This document shows positions 1-7,553 of a stretch of DNA of 64,000 nucleotides, one piece after another. A program made the translations under genes and the position numbers. The stretch is from JAYFQE01 sp034927345 (lineage in GTDB: Bacteria > Bacillota > Clostridia > Saccharofermentanales > UBA5734): NCBI GenBank assembly GCA_034927345.1, contig JAYFQE010000002.1, forward strand, positions 1-64,000. The letters are read 5' to 3'. The notes under the pieces are model-generated. The model was not told where the DNA came from and ran no database searches. It saw only the letters and a program-made list of their open reading frames with translations. Numbering within the stretch: position 1 is the stretch's first letter; each line of letters begins with the position of its first letter.

Positions 1-61
1 TTAATTGAGATCGTGGCAGATCTATTTTTCAGTTCTTTTTCGACTTTCAATACATTTATAG

Positions 62-87
62 AAAAAGCCCGATCCTGAGATCGAGCT
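62..87 (-). terminator. Intrinsic terminator of the tRNA operon
   Basis: On the minus strand, arms at 79-87 and 66-74 form a nine-pair stem with one G-U pair and a four-base loop. It is followed directly by a run of T residues. It lies just past the 3' end of the tRNA-fMet gene and ends the two-tRNA transcript. Confidence 0.8.
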
Positions 88-96
88 AATTCTCAT

Positions 97-172
97 TGGT
101 TGCGGAGGAAGGATTCGAACCTCCGACCTTCGGGTTATGAGCCCGACAAGCTACCAGCTGCTCCACTCCGCG
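97..172 (-). tRNA. Initiator tRNA-fMet (anticodon CAU)
   Basis: A 76-base cloverleaf on the minus strand with an encoded CCA end at 97-99. The anticodon loop is CTCATAA, giving CAU. Two marks identify the initiator rather than elongator tRNA-Met: the first base C faces A at position 72, so the acceptor stem is open at its end, and the anticodon stem carries three consecutive G-C pairs (GGG/CCC). Both are known recognition features for formylation and P-site entry. It is the second gene of a minus-strand operon after tRNA-Leu. Confidence 0.95.
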
Positions 173-226
173 GTATCAATTGTTGCACGCAACCCGGGCG
201 ATCATTCGCACTGTTGCTTAGACTTT

Positions 227-313
227 TGGTGCTCGTGGCCGGACTCGAACCGGCACGGAGGTTAATCCGACGGATTTTAAGTCCGTTGCGTCTGCCGGTT
301 CCGCCACACGAGC
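227..313 (-). tRNA. tRNA-Leu (anticodon UAA)
   Basis: An 87-base class II tRNA on the minus strand with a long variable arm and encoded CCA at 227-229. The acceptor stem is GCTCGTG paired with CACGAGC, and the anticodon loop CTTAAAA gives UAA, reading the UUA leucine codon. It is the first gene of the operon, about 20 bases after the predicted start of transcription, and is followed 54 bases later by tRNA-fMet. Confidence 0.95.
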
Positions 314-339
314 AGGACGCTCTTGTTGTGTGCTGGATT

Positions 340-368
340 ATGATAGCACTGAATCAAGGTCTTGTCAA
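340..368 (-). promoter_or_regulatory. Sigma-A promoter of the tRNA-Leu/tRNA-fMet operon
   Basis: On the minus strand a perfect -35 box TTGACA (363-368) is followed after exactly 17 bases by TATCAT (340-345). The predicted start is near 333, about 20 bases before the tRNA-Leu 5' end. AT-rich direct repeats lie immediately upstream at 373-405. Confidence 0.8.
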
Positions 369-372
369 ACAC

Positions 373-405
373 AAGATTTAAACAAGACAACATAAGATTT
401 AAACA
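373..405. repeat. Two 12-bp direct repeats at 21-bp spacing upstream of the tRNA promoter
   Basis: The sequence AAGATTTAAACA occurs at 373-384 and again at 394-405, a 21-bp period (two helical turns). It sits just upstream of the -35 box of the tRNA promoter. It could be an UP-like element or a paired protein site; nothing in the sequence decides between these. Confidence 0.6.
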
Positions 406-460
406 TGCTGTTGTCAGCGGAGCTTCAGTGGAAATAAACAACTCAACAGACACCGGGGAA

Positions 461-1261
461 TCAGGGTCTGGGCAATCCATAAACGCCGCTGGGATCGACG
501 AGATCCTCACGGCGCATAAAAGTTCCATATCGGGTTGAGACATAAAGATAATGTTTGTTTTTTGTCTGAGTCAGTGCTGCCGATCCTGCCGCGGCGTACA
601 ATTCGAGATGAAGCATACAGGTGCCGTCAGAATTTTTCTTCAGTTTGCCAAGCAGCTGTCCCAGATCGACCTTGTCGCCGATTTTAACCGATGGAGTCAG
701 TTCGCAATAACGAATGGTGGCGCCATCGTGGTTAACGACCTCAATCGCCATCAGGTTTTCATAAAAAACAATGATATTCTGTACGCGTCCTGCCGCCATA
801 GCGTAAATTTCAGTTCCGTCCGGCGAATAGAGATCGATCCCGGCATGCAGGCGTTTGCTGGTGCGTCCGGCTCCGAAAACACCAACAGTCGGCGTTGTCG
901 GTTCAGTTTTCATTGGGAAAATCCATTGGCTGGTGATAACCGGATCGATACCGGGAAAGACCGGCGTCACCGCCAGTGTTGCTGAGGACGTTGCTTCAGG
1001 GATTGCTGGCGACGTTATCAGGCCGATTTCGGTTTCCAGGGTTGCTGTTGTCGTTGCCGCCGTCATCATGGCCGTGTACGATGACGTGCCCGCCTCCGGA
1101 GCAGCGTCGGACGCCGCAGCCGGATTTCCGGGAATCTGCGGCCCAAAGCGGCTTGATCCGGCGCTAAACCGGCAAAGAACAACAACATCAAGGATCAAAA
1201 CAAGATAGATAATCAGCTGGGCAATTTTTCTGTCCGACAGATTCTTGAGTTTATGCTGCAT
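461..1261 (-). CDS. Membrane-anchored M23 (LytM-type) peptidase family protein
   Basis: A protein of 266 residues. Residues about 13-32 form one hydrophobic segment, a probable signal anchor, followed by a Ser/Thr/Ala-rich linker to about residue 100. The C-terminal half is an M23 domain: HAGIDLYSPDG supplies the first metal-ligand His and Asp. The second motif is MLHLEL, where the family usually has HLHFE, so the first His of the HxH pair is Met. M23 enzymes cut peptidoglycan cross-links; with this change the protein could be a non-catalytic or altered member, as in some sporulation or division M23 proteins. It is a single gene with no obvious partner. Fold assignment is secure, activity is not. 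Confidence 0.8.
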   Translation of the reverse strand: MQHKLKNLSDRKIAQLIIYLVLILDVVVLCRFSAGSSRFGPQIPGNPAAASDAAPEAGTSSYTAMMTAATTTATLETEIGLITSPAIPEATSSATLAVTPVFPGIDPVITSQWIFPMKTEPTTPTVGVFGAGRTSKRLHAGIDLYSPDGTEIYAMAAGRVQNIIVFYENLMAIEVVNHDGATIRYCELTPSVKIGDKVDLGQLLGKLKKNSDGTCMLHLELYAAAGSAALTQTKNKHYLYVSTRYGTFMRREDLVDPSGVYGLPRP

Positions 1262-1351
1262 GCCGGCAACCTCGCTGTCCTGTGATAAGCGTTCAATAAG
1301 ATTTGAAGGCTGGTCAGAATGGGGGTATATCCTGAAAGGTTGCAGGAAAGA

Positions 1352-2095
1352 TCAGTATTTTTCTATAAAGTAGAACGGATCACGTAAAATGGCTTCCACA
1401 CCGGCACGCATCAGGGCGCCGGCGTCAATCACGGCTGTTTCAGCCTGGCAGACCCGTCCGGTCCGCAAGGCCTGGTTCCCGAGCAGGCCGGCTGCCCGGG
1501 CATAACTCTGACGGCCATGCCGGTTAATATCATGACAGCGGACAGACATCTGAAAAACGCTTCGATCCTGATCTTCCAAAGTAAAAAGTTCTGGTTCCGC
1601 TTTCAGCAGATAAGGCGCCGCCGCTACTTCTTCGACACCATGCATGAAGGTATTGGGATTTAACCCGCAGCCCAGCATGATAATCTTGCCGTGGAGAGAG
1701 GGCAGCAGGCGGAAAGGGGAATGTTCGCCGACCGGCGTGTGATCCAGTTGGTGCATCGCGGTTATTTCACCGGCCAGGCGGCCCCAGGCGCAAACAGAAT
1801 GCGTAGGATGAAGGCTGCGGATTACGCCCGGCGTTTTTCGGAAGGTTTCCGGGATCAAGCCGACGCAGACCGGCGTATCGTGATATGAAAAATAATGACT
1901 GGCGCAAGAGGTGCTGTAAGTGAGCGCCGGCATCAGCAAGGTGCCTTCATCCCCCAGACATTGCTGCAGGGATTCAATGACACAAGCTGGTCCTTCGGTG
2001 ATCCCGAGCGCTTTCATGGATGAGTGAACCAGGACGACATCGCCGCGCATGATACCTAATTGTTGTAAACCGTTGATGATAGCATGATTAATCAT
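1352..2095 (-). CDS. AAC(3)-family aminoglycoside N-acetyltransferase-like protein
   Basis: A protein of 247 residues, close to the family's usual length. The N-terminus (GDVVLVHSSMKALG) and the segments HPTHSVCAWG and GEHSPFRLL are typical of the acetyl-CoA dependent aminoglycoside 3-N-acetyltransferase fold. An AAGGAG ribosome site stands seven bases before the ATG. Chromosomal members in Firmicutes, such as YokD of Bacillus, are common and often have no proven resistance role, so the substrate is unknown. The gene diverges from nagA across about 120 bases that must hold both promoters. Confidence 0.8.
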   Translation of the reverse strand: MINHAIINGLQQLGIMRGDVVLVHSSMKALGITEGPACVIESLQQCLGDEGTLLMPALTYSTSCASHYFSYHDTPVCVGLIPETFRKTPGVIRSLHPTHSVCAWGRLAGEITAMHQLDHTPVGEHSPFRLLPSLHGKIIMLGCGLNPNTFMHGVEEVAAAPYLLKAEPELFTLEDQDRSVFQMSVRCHDINRHGRQSYARAAGLLGNQALRTGRVCQAETAVIDAGALMRAGVEAILRDPFYFIEKY

Positions 2096-2219
2096 AGTCA
2101 GGCTCCTTGTTGATCATAAATCTGTTCTATTTTATCACAGCCGGGTTAAGCCGGAAACCGCTTTATCGATGAAAGGTGTATGATATGAAGGATAATAATC
2201 GGAATATGAGGCATGGAAT

Positions 2220-3362
2220 ATGTGGCTGAGAAATGGATTTGTTTTTACCGCCAATCATGTTTTTCAAAAACTGGATGTACGGATAGAAAAGGATTGTATG
2301 ATACAGATCGGGCTGCCTGCATCGTCATCACCGGTTGGTGATGATGTCGACCTGACCGGATTATTCCTGATTCCCGGCTTGATCGATCTGCATATTCATG
2401 GCTTTGGCGGCATCAATGTCATGACGGCCGATGAAACAGCTTTGAACCGGATGTCTCTGGCTCTGGCCAAAGCGGGTGTAACATCTTTTGTAGCTACCAC
2501 CACAACCCTTGCTCCCCCCAATATTAAAAGGGCGCTGCATGAAATAAGTCTGGCGAAAAGACACGGACCGACAGGCGCAAGAATCCAGGGCGCTTATCTG
2601 GAAGGCCCGTTCATATCGCCCGCAAAGAAAGGCGCCATGCAGGAAGGCTATATCCTCCAGCCGGATCCGGCTGTTCTCCAGGATTTTTTGGATATTGATC
2701 CCGGCCTTGTAAAAATCGTGGCCGTTGCCCCGGAATGTCCCGGAGCTCCGGCTTTGATCCGCTGCTGCACCGAACAGGGTGTTGTTGCTTCCATTGCCCA
2801 TACGGCAGCCAGTTATGAACAGGCAGAAGCTGCGATCCGGCAGGGCGCCAGCCAATTGACGCATCTCTTTAACGCCATGCCCGGCCTGCATCATCGGGAT
2901 CCGGGTCCGATCGGCGCAGCCATAGACAATCCGGTTACCGCCGAATTGATTTGCGACGGCAGACATATCCATCCTTCTGTGCTGCGGGCGGCGTATAAGA
3001 TGCTGGGTTGCAAGAAAATCGTCATGATCAGCGACGCCATACCTTTCGCCGGTCTGGGCGATGGCGAATATGAAATGGACGGTGTTAAAACCATTGTGCG
3101 GGACGGCCTCTCGCGTCTGGAAGACGGCACCATCAACGGCAATGTTCATTCACTGGCGGATGGCCTGAAATCAGCAGTTTCTTTCGGAATTCCCCTCGAA
3201 GACGCGATTCAGATGGCCACCATAAATCCGGCGAGAATACTGGGTGTTGATTCTGTTCTGGGCAGCGTCGCACCCGGTAAAAAAGCCGATCTGACCGTCT
3301 TAAATCAAGATTTGTCGGTCAGATCGGCTTATGTTGGCGGCCGGTGTTTCCCTCGCCTGTAA
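2220..3362 (+). CDS. nagA: N-acetylglucosamine-6-phosphate deacetylase
   Basis: A protein of 380 residues, the normal length, in the amidohydrolase superfamily. It removes acetate from GlcNAc-6-phosphate to give glucosamine-6-phosphate in amino sugar use and cell wall recycling. The metal and catalytic residues are visible: DLHIHGFGG (H58, H60), EGPF (E129), H194, H215 in THLFNAM, and D272 in MISDAIPFAG. The ATG at 2220 has a GAGG site eight bases upstream. No nagB or sugar transporter is adjacent. The end of the gene contains a 15-bp inverted repeat that acts on the opposite strand as a terminator (see 3279-3330). Confidence 0.95.
   Translation: MWLRNGFVFTANHVFQKLDVRIEKDCMIQIGLPASSSPVGDDVDLTGLFLIPGLIDLHIHGFGGINVMTADETALNRMSLALAKAGVTSFVATTTTLAPPNIKRALHEISLAKRHGPTGARIQGAYLEGPFISPAKKGAMQEGYILQPDPAVLQDFLDIDPGLVKIVAVAPECPGAPALIRCCTEQGVVASIAHTAASYEQAEAAIRQGASQLTHLFNAMPGLHHRDPGPIGAAIDNPVTAELICDGRHIHPSVLRAAYKMLGCKKIVMISDAIPFAGLGDGEYEMDGVKTIVRDGLSRLEDGTINGNVHSLADGLKSAVSFGIPLEDAIQMATINPARILGVDSVLGSVAPGKKADLTVLNQDLSVRSAYVGGRCFPRL
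3279..3330 (-). terminator. Intrinsic terminator of the convergent gene, embedded in nagA coding sequence
   Basis: Arms at 3283-3297 and 3316-3330 are perfectly complementary over 15 bp with an 18-base loop. Read on the minus strand, the hairpin ends in six T residues (3279-3284), a textbook intrinsic terminator. The minus-strand gene ending at 3370 lies just upstream of it. It is wholly inside the last codons of nagA, so the sequence serves both as protein code and as terminator. Confidence 0.85.
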
Positions 3363-3369
3363 AGAAATA

Positions 3370-3858
3370 TCAAGTCGCGTTGTTTTGGGCGGCTTGGTCG
3401 GCCATGACGCAATCAATGGTGATCACGACAGCCAGAGCGAGAATTTCGTTCTGCGGATTGCCAATATCCAGAACATAGCTGTCGCCCCAGGTAAACCACT
3501 CCTTCTGAATTGTGACAATCGGCCTGCCGGCCTCATATATCTGGTAATCATGAGCCCAGACACTTCCTTCGACCGTCCAATCCAGACCGGATATGGAGTA
3601 TTTGGGGTGGAAAAAGGTAAATTCCTTGACAATTTCGGCTACCTGCCGGTCTTCAAAGAAAACCTGATATTTGGGCAGAAAACTCCAGACTTTCTGTTGA
3701 ATATAGGCTGCTTCTTTATTTTGGCGGTCATATACATGCAGTTTATGCCCCCAGGAAAAAAACTCTCCTTCGATAAAATAACGGTCTTCATCAGACTCAT
3801 CCTTAACTGTAAAACGGTTGTTCCAGGAAAATACTTTCTGTTTGATATAGAGCTTCAT
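3370..3858 (-). CDS. LURP-one-related (tubby-like fold) family protein
   Basis: A protein of 162 residues starting MKLYIKQKVFSWNNRFTVKD. The repeated short beta-strand units (QKVFSW, GEFFSW, QKVWSF, EFTFF, EGSVW, KEWFTWGDSYVLDI) match the LURP-one-related/YxjI family, a single 12-strand beta barrel around a hydrophobic helix. Its biochemical role in bacteria is not established; membrane phospholipid binding or scaffolding is the usual guess. The ATG follows an AAGGAAGG-like site. The gene is convergent with nagA, and its terminator lies inside nagA. The subtilase gene is upstream on the same strand, 36 bases away, and could be co-transcribed. Confidence 0.8.
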   Translation of the reverse strand: MKLYIKQKVFSWNNRFTVKDESDEDRYFIEGEFFSWGHKLHVYDRQNKEAAYIQQKVWSFLPKYQVFFEDRQVAEIVKEFTFFHPKYSISGLDWTVEGSVWAHDYQIYEAGRPIVTIQKEWFTWGDSYVLDIGNPQNEILALAVVITIDCVMADQAAQNNAT

Positions 3859-3894
3859 GTTATGAACCTTCCTTGCAGTTGTATTCTTAATCGG

Positions 3895-5265
3895 TCAGGG
3901 AACAAGATCCAGAGCAGCGACGGCATTGGCCAGACCGGAACCGGTAGCATCGGCTCCCCAGGTTATCATTTCGGTTGTGCCGTCTGAGGAGCGGACAGAA
4001 CAGCTGCCGGCCGGCAGGGGAGTGGCTGAAGATTCCAGGATATCCTCTGCTTCAGCTGCGGTCAGATCCGGGTCTTTTTGCAGCATGAGCGCCGTCAGCC
4101 CGGCAACGTGAGGACTGGCCATCGATGTTCCGCCAAGGAAATAGTAACTCAGGTGGCCGCTGTTAACCTGGTAAGGTCCGACAATCCAGGAACCGGGTGC
4201 GGCGACATCGAGATCTTGTCCGGATAAAGCCCGGCTGGAGAACGAGGTTATATAAAAGTCGGATGCGGCGGTAGGATCGCCGACATCCTGATCATACCAC
4301 CAGCTGTTTTCGCCGGACGGCCATTCGCCTCTCCAGCCAGCCGCCGCGACGGAAATAACCGGGGCGTAAGCACCCGGATATCCCATGCCGGCGGTTCCTT
4401 CATTGCCGGCGGAAGCGACAATAATCACACCTTGAGCAATGGCGTAATCAATCGCCGCTTTTTCCAGGGCATCCAGACCGGAGCCGCCCAGGCTCATATT
4501 GATGACTACGGGATAATCTGCCAGCGAACCGGCTTTAAGCTCGGCAATATACAGGATGCCGCGGGCGATCACGGAGGACCAGCCGGAACCGTTCTGGTTC
4601 AGTACTTTGACCGGAATGATCGTTGCCATCGGCGCCACACCGTTGACCGCTGATCCATTCAGGTTATAGCCGAGAATGGTGCTGGTTACGTGAGTGCCAT
4701 GCGAATCCTGGTCATGCTCCCATTTATTGGGCTGTTCGGAAACATTGCCCTTTTCGCCGCCGCCGCCGCTGAAAGAACGGGCATAGTTTACGGCGATCTG
4801 CTCTTCAGGAAAGTACTGACGCCATGAATCAACCAGACCGGTGTCCAGCACCGCAACATAGACACCGCTGCCATCATAACCGGTTGTCCGGTTGTCATAA
4901 CCATAATCCGTGACATTAATGGCGTCCAGATTCCAGGTGCTCAGCCCGTCGGAAAAATCAGCAGCGGCGACGGTGTCAATCGGCGACCCCCGGCGCGCGG
5001 CGTCCGGATTGGCTGCCGCCACATAAGGCAAAGCCCTGACAGCGGCCAGCCTGTCTGATCTGATACGCATGGACAGGGCGTTAATTTCATCCAGAACATC
5101 CAGAACCTGGCCTTTTCCATTAAGGTCCGATAAAATCGATGCAGTGATCTTCGTGTTAAGAACCACGTTGACGCCGATCGTATGAGCCGTACCGGCAGCT
5201 GAAACCGGCATGCCCATCACCAGCAGGGCAATAACCAAAACAAAGGAAAAATAAATCCGTTTCAT
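3895..5265 (-). CDS. Secreted subtilisin-like serine peptidase (family S8)
   Basis: A protein of 456 residues with an N-terminal signal peptide (MKRIYFSFVLVIALLVMG...VSAAG). A short propeptide-like region of about 75 residues follows, then the catalytic domain. The triad is complete: D141 in VAVLDTGL, H189 in SHGTHVTS, S380 in GGTSMASPHVAG; N287 in SAGNEG is the oxyanion-hole Asn. There is no C-terminal anchor or repeat domain, so the enzyme is probably released outside the cell, degrading protein for peptide uptake. An AGGATG ribosome site precedes the ATG. It diverges from the AraC-type regulator gene at 5449, which might control it, but there is no direct evidence. Confidence 0.93.
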   Translation of the reverse strand: MKRIYFSFVLVIALLVMGMPVSAAGTAHTIGVNVVLNTKITASILSDLNGKGQVLDVLDEINALSMRIRSDRLAAVRALPYVAAANPDAARRGSPIDTVAAADFSDGLSTWNLDAINVTDYGYDNRTTGYDGSGVYVAVLDTGLVDSWRQYFPEEQIAVNYARSFSGGGGEKGNVSEQPNKWEHDQDSHGTHVTSTILGYNLNGSAVNGVAPMATIIPVKVLNQNGSGWSSVIARGILYIAELKAGSLADYPVVINMSLGGSGLDALEKAAIDYAIAQGVIIVASAGNEGTAGMGYPGAYAPVISVAAAGWRGEWPSGENSWWYDQDVGDPTAASDFYITSFSSRALSGQDLDVAAPGSWIVGPYQVNSGHLSYYFLGGTSMASPHVAGLTALMLQKDPDLTAAEAEDILESSATPLPAGSCSVRSSDGTTEMITWGADATGSGLANAVAALDLVP

Positions 5266-5448
5266 GGAGACATCCTTTCTGTCCCCGCAGGGACTTCCTG
5301 GCGGCCGGGCCGTCTGATTTTGCCTTGCTACAAATTAAATTGTATGTCAGGATCGTTCAGAATATGGCTTTATTATATCATGACTGACTTTCGAGTTGTG
5401 ATATACTATTCAAGGCAGCAAGATTATGACAGATGAGGTAACGGGTAA

Positions 5449-6336
5449 ATGACTGAGTTGAATAAACCTGTTCCGGGTACCCATAGTCCATCGGTACAGG
5501 ATTTCGAACTTCGTTTTGATCTATATTCTTGTTCTGTTCTGTCGATAGCGGTTCTGAAGCAGTCGCCGGAAAACCGGATGCTGGCTTTCTCGCACCAACA
5601 TGATCAATATGAGTTTATTCTGCCACATACGCCTATCCCGGGATTGCAAAACGAACAGGCTGTCTATTTTGGCCAGCCAGGCATGGTCTACCCGGTCTCC
5701 CGGGGGCGGCAGCATGGTTTGGCTTATGAACTATCCGATGTTTCACATACGGATATTGTTATCGATCATCATTTGTTTGAAGCGGTTATGGAACAGATGC
5801 AGGTCAAAGAAGGGCGGGAGTTTAATTATGAATTCCCATCTTCGGCAGGTCTCAGGCTGTATATTCGTTTGTTTCAAGAAGAATATCGTGGCAAAGCACC
5901 AGGATACGACGCCGTTTTACAACGCCTGGCCGATCTTTTATGCATTGAATTGATCCGGCTTGGCACAAATCCGGATCTGGACGACCGGCATCAGGAACAA
6001 TACTTCCATCCGGAAATCAAAGCCTGTGCCGATTATCTGATGACCCATTGCACGGAAAAAATAAAAATCGACGAGTTATGCAGCCAATACGGCTTAAGCA
6101 AATATCATTTTATCAGGACTTTCACGCATGTTATGGGCGATTCGCCTTATTCTTTCCTAATGAAAGCACGCATGTCCAAAGCGCGGATGCTTCTGACCTA
6201 TGAGGATGCATCGGTCAGCCAGGTCGGTAAAGCCTGCGGATTCAGCAATACCAATCATTTTTCCGATGTTTTCCGTCAGAAAATCGGCTGTTCGCCAACC
6301 GAATATCGCCAAACGCATCATCACGGTCAAATTTAA
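5449..6336 (+). CDS. AraC-family transcriptional regulator
   Basis: A protein of 295 residues. The N-terminal half resembles a cupin ligand-binding domain (FSHQHDQYEFILP; GMVYPVSRGRQHG). The C-terminal 100 residues hold the two helix-turn-helix units of AraC proteins: IKIDELCSQYGLSKYHFIRTFTHVMGDSPYSFL and VSQVGKACGFSNTNHFSDVFRQKIGCSPTEYR. A TATACT box at 5402-5407 may be its -10 element with a poor -35. The ligand is unknown. It lies between the divergent subtilase gene and, on its own strand, the ATP-grasp/KamA operon, so either is a possible target. Confidence 0.9.
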   Translation: MTELNKPVPGTHSPSVQDFELRFDLYSCSVLSIAVLKQSPENRMLAFSHQHDQYEFILPHTPIPGLQNEQAVYFGQPGMVYPVSRGRQHGLAYELSDVSHTDIVIDHHLFEAVMEQMQVKEGREFNYEFPSSAGLRLYIRLFQEEYRGKAPGYDAVLQRLADLLCIELIRLGTNPDLDDRHQEQYFHPEIKACADYLMTHCTEKIKIDELCSQYGLSKYHFIRTFTHVMGDSPYSFLMKARMSKARMLLTYEDASVSQVGKACGFSNTNHFSDVFRQKIGCSPTEYRQTHHHGQI

Positions 6337-6515
6337 TGACGAGCCGGTCCAAATCTGCAAAATAATCAATCATGTCCAGTTTGATGTGACTATTTTTGTG
6401 CTGTTTAGATAATTTGCAAATGAATGGCTCATCATATTGACAAGCTAAAAATATGAGTTAAAATCATCAAATATAAAGTCAAGGACGATGTGATCCAAAG
6501 GTGGCGATATGTTGT

Positions 6516-7553
6516 ATGGAGGACCTTGCAAAACCTGATTCTGAGCCTCCGCTGCGAGTTGGGCTAACCTATAATCTGAAGAAGAACATTCAGTCGGATG
6601 TGCCTGACATTGAAGCTGAATACGATCATATCGAAACAGTTCAAGCCATACAGAGGGCTTTGGAAAAAGGTGGGCATGAAGTCGTTCTCTTAGAAGCCGA
6701 TGAAGGATTGCCGGTTAGATTATGTGATCAGCCTGTCGATATCGTTTTTAATATAGCCGAAGGCATACGGGGGCGGGGCCGGGAAGCGCAAGTCCCTGCT
6801 ATTCTGAATTTTTACGGGATACCTTATACCGGTTCGGATGAAACAACCCTTTGTATCGCTTTAGATAAAGCATTAACCAAACGGCTTCTTTCCACTTACC
6901 ATATTCGGACGCCGAAATATCAGGTTATTACAGCCAATCAGGCGATCCGTGGCAGCGGTTTTTCCTTTCCGTCGATCGTCAAGCCTAATGCCGAGGGATC
7001 CAGCAAAGGGATATCCGATGTAGCGATTGTCGAGGATCGCCAGGCCTTGCAAAAAATGGTCAGCGAGCATATCCGCCTTTATCAGCAGGATATGCTGGTC
7101 GAAGAATACATCGGCGGCCGCGAATTTACGGTGGGCATCCTGGGTAATGGGCCGGCAGCGCGAGTATTTCCGCCGATGGAAATTATTTATTTAAAACAAG
7201 ATAATCCGTATCAAATATACAGTTATCAGGTCAAACAGAATTATAAAGCTTTGATTCAGTATCAATGCCCGGCAGTTCTTGAACAGGGCATTGAGCATGA
7301 AATGATATCGGCAGCCCGCAAGATCTACGACATTTTGGCGTGCAAAGATTTTGCCCGGATGGACTTCCGCCTGTCGCCGGACGGACGCCTTTATTTTATC
7401 GAAATCAATCCGCTGCCCGGCCTGGCGCCTGATTACAGCGACTATCCGATGATTGCGGCTTTTAATGGCCTTGACTATTCCTCTCTGGTCTGCGGTATCC
7501 TGGACAGCGCCCTGAGAAGATATGGTTTGCTGGATGATCCGGCATTGGGGTGA
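6516..7553 (+). CDS. D-alanine--D-alanine ligase-like ATP-grasp enzyme
   Basis: A protein of 345 residues from the ATG at 6516. This start is preferred to the GTG at 6501 because AAAGGTGG (6497-6504) is spaced 11 bases before it. The ATP-grasp parts are clear: FNIAEGIRGRGREAQVPA, PYTGSDETTLCIALDK, KPNAEGSSKGI, the grasp loop VEEYIGGREFTVG, and the metal-binding EINPLPGL. Ddl enzymes have EVNTxPGM with a substrate-binding Ser at the last site; here that Ser is absent, so the acceptor amino acid probably is not D-Ala. The stop overlaps the GTG of the KamA gene (7550), implying translational coupling. I infer that it may join the KamA product, perhaps beta-lysine, to another molecule. This is not proven. 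Confidence 0.82.
   Translation: MEDLAKPDSEPPLRVGLTYNLKKNIQSDVPDIEAEYDHIETVQAIQRALEKGGHEVVLLEADEGLPVRLCDQPVDIVFNIAEGIRGRGREAQVPAILNFYGIPYTGSDETTLCIALDKALTKRLLSTYHIRTPKYQVITANQAIRGSGFSFPSIVKPNAEGSSKGISDVAIVEDRQALQKMVSEHIRLYQQDMLVEEYIGGREFTVGILGNGPAARVFPPMEIIYLKQDNPYQIYSYQVKQNYKALIQYQCPAVLEQGIEHEMISAARKIYDILACKDFARMDFRLSPDGRLYFIEINPLPGLAPDYSDYPMIAAFNGLDYSSLVCGILDSALRRYGLLDDPALG

Noticed and set aside
2361..3149. 262-codon open frame antisense to nagA
   Set aside because: nagA is a full-length enzyme with all active-site residues. The antisense frame is a by-product of its codon use and has no recognisable domain.
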